Source: Euphorbia lathyris (taxonomy: Eukaryota > Streptophyta > Magnoliopsida > Malpighiales > Euphorbiaceae). From it: DNA of 64,000 nucleotides. Made by a program: the position numbers and the translations under genes. The notes under the pieces were generated by a model, which saw only the letters and a list, made by a program, of their open reading frames with translations, did not search any database and was not told the origin of the DNA. The DNA is taken from the NCBI RefSeq assembly GCF_963576675.1, contig NC_088911.1, positions 78,707,256 to 78,771,255 on the forward strand. Direction: 5' to 3'. Positions 57,370 to 64,000 of the stretch are shown here, one piece after another; position 1 is the first letter of the stretch; each line of letters opens with the position of its first letter.

Positions 57370-60300
57370 TTACTGAAGAGGATTAAACATACCAATAGCT
57401 TCTCTCAGTATGCTGAACTGCTCACGGGCCAGTGGCTTCGTGAAGATATCCGCAAGCTGCTCGTCCGTTGGGACAAAGGTTAGCTTGATCTCTCCCTTGA
57501 GTACATGATCTCTAATGAAGTGATGTCTGATGCTGACATGCTTCATTCTGCTGTGTTGAATTGGGTTCTTTGAAAGATCAATTGCACTTTTGTTGTCACA
57601 TTTGACTTCAATTGTCTTTGTTTGAACACCATAGTCTTCAAGCTGTTGCTTAATCCATAGGACTTGAGCAACACAATGACCAGCAGCAATGTACTCAGCT
57701 TCAGTGGTAGACAAGGCTACTGACGCCTGCTTTTTGCTGAACCATGATACAAGACAGCTTCCTAAGAAGTGACATCCTCCAGAGGTGCTTTTACGTTCCA
57801 GCTTATCCCGTCCATAGTCAGCGTCAGTGTATCCGATGAGTGTGAAATCATGAGTATTGGGATACCATAAACCTACGTTCACTGAGCTTTGCAAATATCT
57901 AAGGATTCTTTTTACAGCAATGTAATGATATTCCTTAGGGTTAGATTGATATCTAGCACAGTAGCATACTGAAAACTGAATATCCGGTCTGCTTGCTGTT
58001 AAGTAAAGTAGAGAGCCTATCATACCTCGATATAATTTTCTGTCTACCGACTTACCATTCTCGTCAGCGCATAGGACAGTGTCAGTGCCCATAGGAGTGG
58101 ATATTGGCTTGCAATTTTCCAAATCATATTTCTTTAATATCTCCTTGGCATATTTGGCTTGACTGATGAAGATGCCATTCTTTCCTTGTTTAATTTGAAG
58201 ACCGAGGAAGAAGTTGAGTTCTCCCATCATGGACATTTCAAACTCAGTCTGCATTTGTTTGCTAAACTCCTTGCACATTGATTCATTAGTTGCACCAAAT
58301 ATTATATCATCAACATAAATTTGGGCCAGCAGGGTATCTTTACCCTTTTTCTTAATGAATAAGGTTGTATCAGCTTTGCCTCTGACGTAATTTCTAGTCA
58401 GCAGAAAACTGGTCAGCCTCTCATACCTAGCACGTGGTGCTTGCTTGAGGCCGTACAGAGCCTTTTTGAGTTTATAAACGTGGTTTGGGAATTTAGGGTC
58501 CTCAAAACCTGGAGGTTGATTAACATAAACCTCCTCGTTTATAACTCCATTAAGAAATGCACTTTTGACATCCATTTGGAATAATTTAAAGTTCATGTAA
58601 GATGCATATGCACATAAGATCCTAATAGCTTCTAGCCTTGCCACTGGGGCAAAGGTCTCACCGTAGTCAATACCTTCTTGCTGACTGTAGCCCTGAGCTA
58701 CAAGCCTTGCTTTGTTCCTGACTACATTTCCTTGCTCATCCATATTGTTGCGGAAGACCCATCTTGTTCCAATGGTCTTCTGACTCCTTGGATGTGGTAC
58801 TAGCTCCCATACATCGTTTCTTCTGAATTGGTCAAGTTCCTCTTGCATTGCGCTCATCCAGAATTCATCTTCCTCAGCATCAGCGAAGTTCTTAGGTTCC
58901 TGTACTGAGACGAAGGCCACATTGCTGAGGTACTTCCTGAGTTGATTCCTCGTCATCAGGGTATTCCCAGCAGAATCAAGGATTGCACTCTCTGAGTGCC
59001 CTCTTGGAATCCTTATCTCTTTGGGTAGATTTATGTCTTGTGCTGTCTGTGTTTCAACAATCTCTACAGAAGTAGATGGGTCAGTGAAAGTAATCTTAAG
59101 TTCACTCTTACTCTTGGTCAGCCTTTTAGTGAATGACTCAGTAGCTGGTTCTTGGTCAGCAGTTACTGAGTGGGGCTCATCCTCGGTCAGCGGCTGGTAT
59201 CTACCTGCAGGGTTAGTTTCGTCGAACTCAACATGTACTGACTCTTCTAAAACTTGAGTTCGTTTATTAAAAACTCTGTATGCTTTGTTGTTTGTTGAGT
59301 AACCTAGAAAGATAACCTCATCAGCTTTTGAATCAAACTTTGCTAAGCTATCTTTGGTATTTAAAATAAAACATTTACAGCCAAAGGCACGAAAGTATCC
59401 AATATTGGGCTTTCGTCCTTTCCAAAGTTCATATGGGGTTTTCTTTAATATAGGTCTAACTAGAGCCCTATTAAGAATATAGCACGCTGTGTTGACAGCC
59501 TCTCCCCAAAAATACTTTGGAAGCCTATGCTCATCCAGCATTGTCCTGGCTATTTCAACCAGAGTTCTGTTCTTCCTTTCAACAACCCCATTTTGTTGAG
59601 GTGTTCTAGGAGCAGAAAAATTGTGGTCAATGCCGCTGGCTTCACAGAATTCAACAAACTTTTGGTTTTTGAATTCTCCACCATTATCGCTACGGATGTG
59701 AGCTAATTTTAGGTCTTTATCATTTTCAATTTTTCTAACCAAATTTGAAAATGTCTCAAAGGTTTCATCCTTGCTACTCACCAAGATGACCCAAGTGTAC
59801 CGAGAGAAGTCATCTACAATGACCAAGGAAAATCTTCTTCCACCCAGACTCAGCGGCTGGACTGGACCGAAGAAATCCAAGTGTAGTAATTCTAACGGAC
59901 GCTTAGTTGAGACAATATTTTTGCTGTGAAAAGATTGTTTGGTTTGTTTTCCAGCTTGGCAAGCGTGGCATAATTGATCTTTTTCAAATTTAAGTTCAGG
60001 CAGTCCCTCAACCAATTGCTTTCTTGATAATTTGGCCAGGAGGTCCATGCTTACATGACCAAGTCTCCTGTGCCATAGCCAGGAATTTTCTTCCTTTGAT
60101 ACTAAGAATACAGTTTTTGAAAACTTTTTCTTTAAATCTAGCATAAAGACATTATCTACGCGAGGGGCAGTTAAGATTAACTCATTTGATTCACCCTCGT
60201 ATATTTTACATCCAGTAGCATCAAATATAACTTTTCTCCCATTGTCACATAGCTGAGCTACGCTAAGTAAGTTATATTTGAGTCCGCTGACTAGGGAGAC

Positions 60301-60498
60301 AGATTCAATAGTAGGATTACCTCCAATGGTTCCTGACCCTACTATCTTACCCTTCTTGTTGTCTCCAAAACTTACACTTCCTCCTCGTTTACGCTCAAAT
60401 GTGATGAACTGAGTTTCATCACCAGTCATATGCCTCGAGCATGCGCTGTCAATATACCACATCTTTGACTTCTCGGCACATCTCAGGCTTACCTGCAT
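57370..60498 (-). CDS. pol: pol polyprotein of element 2: protease, integrase, RT, RNase H
   Basis: 1042 codons without a break, ATG at 60498. Protease site [15 protein letters not shown] near residues 14-28 (DSA in place of the common DSG). Integrase zinc finger WHRRLGHVS ... CHACQAGK (residues about 145-185) and core [27 protein letters not shown] with [23 protein letters not shown] and YVDDIIF, and RNase H with [13 protein letters not shown] and [11 protein letters not shown]. The gag frame stops just upstream, and pol starts a few bases later in another frame, so expression would need re-initiation or frame change, unlike the gag-pol fusion of most copia elements. Open enzymes could help defective copies. 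Confidence 0.9.
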   Translation of the reverse strand: MQVSLRCAEKSKMWYIDSACSRHMTGDETQFITFERKRGGSVSFGDNKKGKIVGSGTIGGNPTIESVSLVSGLKYNLLSVAQLCDNGRKVIFDATGCKIYEGESNELILTAPRVDNVFMLDLKKKFSKTVFLVSKEENSWLWHRRLGHVSMDLLAKLSRKQLVEGLPELKFEKDQLCHACQAGKQTKQSFHSKNIVSTKRPLELLHLDFFGPVQPLSLGGRRFSLVIVDDFSRYTWVILVSSKDETFETFSNLVRKIENDKDLKLAHIRSDNGGEFKNQKFVEFCEASGIDHNFSAPRTPQQNGVVERKNRTLVEIARTMLDEHRLPKYFWGEAVNTACYILNRALVRPILKKTPYELWKGRKPNIGYFRAFGCKCFILNTKDSLAKFDSKADEVIFLGYSTNNKAYRVFNKRTQVLEESVHVEFDETNPAGRYQPLTEDEPHSVTADQEPATESFTKRLTKSKSELKITFTDPSTSVEIVETQTAQDINLPKEIRIPRGHSESAILDSAGNTLMTRNQLRKYLSNVAFVSVQEPKNFADAEEDEFWMSAMQEELDQFRRNDVWELVPHPRSQKTIGTRWVFRNNMDEQGNVVRNKARLVAQGYSQQEGIDYGETFAPVARLEAIRILCAYASYMNFKLFQMDVKSAFLNGVINEEVYVNQPPGFEDPKFPNHVYKLKKALYGLKQAPRARYERLTSFLLTRNYVRGKADTTLFIKKKGKDTLLAQIYVDDIIFGATNESMCKEFSKQMQTEFEMSMMGELNFFLGLQIKQGKNGIFISQAKYAKEILKKYDLENCKPISTPMGTDTVLCADENGKSVDRKLYRGMIGSLLYLTASRPDIQFSVCYCARYQSNPKEYHYIAVKRILRYLQSSVNVGLWYPNTHDFTLIGYTDADYGRDKLERKSTSGGCHFLGSCLVSWFSKKQASVALSTTEAEYIAAGHCVAQVLWIKQQLEDYGVQTKTIEVKCDNKSAIDLSKNPIQHSRMKHVSIRHHFIRDHVLKGEIKLTFVPTDEQLADIFTKPLAREQFSILREAIGMFNPLQ

Positions 60499-60506
60499 TG
60501 TAACTA

Positions 60507-61880
60507 GTTACTTTTAGGTACCCAATTCTTTTTGGGTCCTTGCTTATTAGGTGCAACAGGTAAAGCATCATATTTTATTTTATGGCGACATACTTGGACA
60601 GTATGGCCATTCTTTCCACAGAAGTCACAGCTGACCTTCTGTTTAGGATGTTTCACTGACTTGTCAGCACCCTAGTGCTGAGCGTGCCAGCACACCTTAG
60701 TGGTGTGTCCTTTCTTCCCACAAAAGTCACACTGGACTTTTCGCTGGGGATTCCATCTCTGCTGAGTACCTTGGTACTGAGTTCTCAGAGGAATGTTTCT
60801 TTTATTTGGAACCTTTAATTGGTTCTGGATAGTTGTGACGTCCTTTCTCAGTTTCTTTGAAACTAATTGGACTTCAGAGACAGGCTCGTGTATGATCTTC
60901 ATGTTATCATGCAAAGTTGAATTGTCCTGAAGAAGGAATCTGAGGTCACTCAGCTTGACCTCTTCCACTTCGTCACAGCGCCTGCTGAGTGCTCTAACTT
61001 TCTTATTACACTTCTTGACAAGTGTGTAGAGATCACTCAGGGCATTAACCATATCGTTTCTGAGCTGGGGAAGAGTAATTACCTCATTTGATTGCTCCTC
61101 GTCATCTGATGCGACGGATGGGTCAGCATGCTCAGAGACGCACGGCTCAGCAAGTTGGTCAGCCATGAAGCATATCTTCGCTGACTCGGTGGCCTCAGCT
61201 TCTATAGATGAAGACTCATCACTGTCGCTCCATGTAGCCACCATTGCCTTTTTGCCGCTCTTCTTGTCTTTCCTCAGTGTGGGGCAGCTTGACTTAATAT
61301 GGCCAGTTTGATGGCACTCAAAGCATGTAATGGGCTTTGAGCTGTCCTTTTTATATTTGCTGTCGCTTGAGTCAGCTTTATACTTATCAAACTTTATGTA
61401 AGGCTTCTTAGAATATTTGTCATTCTTCCTGAATAGCCTTTTCATCTTCCTTGTGAACATAGCCATCTCCTCATCATCAGTTGAGCTCCCGTCAGTGGAG
61501 TCAGCTTTCATGACAAGAGACTTCTGCATCTTGTCTTCAGATTTTTCCTTCACCTCGAAGTTTTTCATAGATATCTCATGGGTCAGCAACGAGCCGATGA
61601 GTTCGTAATATTTGTAGGTGGTTAAATCCTGAGCTTCCTCAACAGCGGTCTTCTTTGCTTGCCAGTCTTTAGGAAGACTCCTGAGTATCTTTTTGACTTG
61701 TTCTTCCTCAGTGAAGATTTTCCCAAGTCTCTTGAGCTCATTAATGATGTTGGTAAACCTTGCATTCATGTCTGAAATGCCCTCATCATTGTTCATCTCG
61801 AACAGCTCGTACAGTCTCATCTGCTGACTCACCTTGGACTCCTTTACTTTATTGGTTCCTTCGTAGGTGACTTCCAGCTT
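60507..61880 (-). pseudogene. gag: gag of element 2, N-terminus lost
   Basis: Open from the LINE junction (KLEVTYEGTNKVKESKV) at 61880 to a TAG at 60672-60674. It then continues in frame past a third zinc knuckle ([14 protein letters not shown]) to TAG near 60507. Zinc knuckles CFECHQTGHIKSSC and CDFCGKKGHTTKVC precede the nonsense codon; element 1 has Trp (TGG) at that site. The acidic Ser/Asp/Glu-rich insert is conserved. About the first 100 residues and any start codon are missing because of the rearrangement. Confidence 0.85.
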
Positions 61881-62917
61881 TTGTCATTCAGGCCACCCAT
61901 ACATTCCCAAGCCTCTCCATTGTGACTCCCCCGATGGGCTTACGATAAAGTAGATACAGTGTAGGGAGTATCTCATTACAGTTAGCTCAATATCCTTTCT
62001 CCATACCAATATCAATCCTCCACTTTTATCCAGTGCATCTACAGTGAAAAAATTAAATTCTAACAAGCTTTGACTCAGATAGCTTGCGTCATTCTTCCTT
62101 ATCTGAGTCTCCATCAGGAAGAAAATATATGGTCTTTGCTCCCTCAAAATCCTTCTGAGGGTTTGGAGTGTCCAAGGATTACCCATTCCTTGGACATTCC
62201 AGCTAAGCACTCTCATTGTTGAGGGTGGGACCTAGTGTTGGCCTCCACCCTATTAATAACATTGTAATCGTTGCATAGCTTCTTTAGACTAGCTACATCT
62301 AACATATCAGTATCCTCAATGCCTCTTTTCTTTTCCTTTATCTTAGGCTCTAGACCTTTTTGTATTGGCATGGTCAGCCCCTTTTTTCTCATTATTTTCA
62401 CCTGGCGTAGCTTCTGTTTTTTCCCATGATTTGGAGATAAACCTGCAGTATTCGGAATACTTTTGACTTGTACCTCTGACGTATCCCACGTTTTATCTGC
62501 AGAGCTGTGAATAATACTCATTGTTGGCCTAGCAACCGTCACCGAATTCGTGTTCAATTTCCTCCTGGCTTGACTCTCCCCCGCTGAACTGGTTGTATCC
62601 TTCTGTCCTGAGGATGAGATTCCCTTTAATTTGGACTGTGAATACTGCCTATTCATTTGTGATCCCAGGAAACTCTCGCTCTGCATTTTCATTGGTGAAG
62701 CTCGTAGAGACGGGCCATGGGGCCAATCTTAAACCTCAACATCTTCAGGCATTAGATCATAATCATCGTGATTATGGCCGAGAACCCCACACTAGTAGTA
62801 GTAGTTAGATAATTTTTCATATCGGAAGAACACCCAGCCTGGTTCTCCTTTGCTGTTGCGCACTCTAATTCTCCTGAGTAGCGATTTCTGGACATCCACA
62901 CTGATTCAGACCTTAAC
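61879..62917 (-). repeat. LINE segment, copy 2, located between gag and the 5' LTR
   Basis: Same sequence as 51685-52689, 34 bp longer. It keeps an intact endonuclease start (MRVLSWNVQGMGNPWTLQTL, ETQIRKNDASYLSQ) at 62216-61884 and ORF1 C-terminus (62692-62213, MQSESFLGSQMNRQ). The junction with gag falls in TTTT at 61879-61882. Ends TTAAC at 62913-62917, directly before the LTR, exactly as copy 1. Confidence 0.92.
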
Positions 62918-63682
62918 TGTTGGTCCCTTATAACGTTACAAGTATAGTTCCAAGGGGGGGTTAGGAACTATTTAAACTTTTTAAAGATTTAGGGCAGACT
63001 TCTTTTCTCAAGAGAAAAGGTTTAACAACGTAATGGCTTGATCAAGTTCTGTGTGGAATGAAGCTTCTGATGGCACTATTTATAGAGACGTCTTGAGGCA
63101 TCGGTCATTTCGAATTTCGAAATAACCGTTGGAGGGAAACGGCTTCCTGTCGTTGTCATCCTGACTTGCTCAGAGCTCTCGGCCAATCAGATTTGTGTAT
63201 CTTCTGTCCTCGGTCAGCTTTTGGTCAGCTCGGCAGAGTGTCTCACTATTTATAGTAAAGTCAACTTGACAGCATACTGTGTCGTCTGAACTTTACCCGA
63301 AGTGGAAATACTTTGTCTGGAAGTTTTCCTTAGCCAGCTGCTGTCTTGTATGCTTTGTCGAATCAACTCAGTAGCTTCGTTCCGAAGTTGTTCCCTGAAG
63401 GTCTTCTAGATCCTTCTCTTGCTGAGTTGCGTTTTGTACACAGCGACATCGTTTTGATAAACGCGGGCCGAGTTGTCTTGAGTTGTTTGACTTGGGCTTT
63501 GACTTTCGTATTGGGCTTGGGCCTTTTAATTCTTGTGTCTTATAAACAATTTAACTCAACATTGAACAAACACATTAGTAGAATAAATCAAAGCATTTAA
63601 ACTTAGTGTGTTTAGAATATGTTTTTCAATTATACTTAAACAATTTTGTCAAATCAAAATTATGTGGAAAGGTGTTTCAACA
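62918..63682 (-). repeat. 5' LTR of Sirevirus-like element 2, compact form
   Basis: 765 bp. I found no difference from 52690-53454. Followed by TTAAC (63683-63687), the target duplication. Confidence 0.93.
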
Positions 63683-63687
63683 TTAAC

Positions 63688-64000
63688 ATACTTCCTAATG
63701 GCCTTAGTGTCGGCCTCCTCGCATTGCAGCACTGTGCCCACTCGTGTCCCTATTACATGTAACATGCTCGAGTTTCGTTGATTCAGGGGTAGGTCATAAA
63801 TGCGCACCCACATCACGCAGTGTGTTAGTGGTATCTCGGAAGGTCGTTCATGACCATGTACAATGCCAACAATACCATATTACGTTGAAAAAGCCACGAC
63901 CCATCCCGTAAAATTTTGTCCCAAACCCTCCTGGATTGAAATTCGCACACAAATCATCCCTCTTCTCCCTCCTCAATTTTGAACCTGCTCATTCTCCATT
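63688..64000 (-). pseudogene. LINE ORF1 upstream part (continues past window end)
   Basis: On the minus strand one frame gives a stretch with VWVRIYDLPL, GTRVGTVLQCEEADTKAIRK, which in plant LINE ORF1 proteins (DUF4283 / zf-CCHC_4 type) directly precedes the zinc knuckle. The sequence after the LTR insertion (VDVQKSLLRRIRVHNSKGEP at about 52650) continues this domain. Frame breaks occur further right. Confidence 0.65.

Larger units (their letters stand above)
52690..63682 (-). mobile_element. Sirevirus-like Ty1/copia element 2, rearranged
   Basis: Minus-oriented relative of element 1. Order from right to left: LTR (62918-63682), a 1-kb LINE segment, truncated gag, gag-pol region, third ORF, polypurine tracts, LTR (52690-53454). 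TTAAC precedes both LTRs on the left and follows the right LTR, so the pair represents one insertion. Both LTRs are 765 bp and look identical. The primer-binding site and N-terminal gag are replaced by LINE DNA. The pol frame is intact over 1042 codons, making this the best preserved polyprotein in the window. Confidence 0.9.

Noticed and set aside
61879..62917. LINE segment captured into the Sirevirus RNA by template switching
   Set aside because: The segment ends at exactly the same base before the LTR as the genomic flank at 52689, including the TSD. A captured segment would not reproduce its own future insertion site.

Overview
The window is plant nuclear DNA, most likely from a flowering plant, and it is almost entirely nested transposable elements. 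The evidence is Ty3/gypsy chromoviruses, a Sirevirus-type Ty1/copia family, a plant L1-type LINE, MITEs, GT-AG introns and plant-style TATA promoters with CT-rich leaders. I see no intact housekeeping gene and no RNA gene. The species cannot be named from sequence alone.

Layout. 1-653: degenerate repeat. 660-8558: Tekay-type chromovirus (+), LTRs about 1% diverged, gag-pol broken by three stops and an 8-bp duplication. 8566-13134: arm of a Tat/Ogre-like element (-) with a 2.6-kb LTR. 13135-19397: single-copy-like DNA with tandem repeats, a broken E2 ubiquitin-conjugating-enzyme-like gene without its catalytic Cys (17285-18008), a Sirevirus solo LTR (15091-16422), a CACTA end (18892) and a retroelement remnant. 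19398-31527: a solo LTR (TSD GCAAC) split by a Sirevirus-like element (20227-30811, TSD TGTAC) that carries a third, env-like ORF. 31673-34531: a multi-exon minus-strand gene of the plant 'putative gypsy-type transposon' family, with a hAT MITE exactly at a splice acceptor. 34868-37430: two LTR-like blocks. 37770-39660: an inverted-repeat element carrying a two-exon zf-GRF mini-gene and a MITE. 40101-40639: Mutator-type MITE. 40657-42402: a 1.75-kb LTR retrotransposon whose whole interior is a processed copy of a DEK_C/CHZ-type chromatin protein gene. 42467-64000: one long minus-strand LINE split by a Reina-type chromovirus (43680-49089, TSD GTTCC) and by a rearranged Sirevirus copy (52690-63682, TSD TTAAC).

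The autonomous-type elements encode retrotransposition functions (gag, protease, integrase, RT, RNase H), but every copy here is damaged. Both Sirevirus copies have lost the primer-binding site and N-terminal gag, by different events. Three items look most novel. First, three different LTR families each carry an array of family-specific palindromes just upstream of the TATA box. Second, an LTR element has captured a chromatin-protein gene. Third, a conserved internal TATA box precedes the Sirevirus env-like ORF. Target-site duplications read directly from the sequence fix the insertion boundaries and the nesting order.
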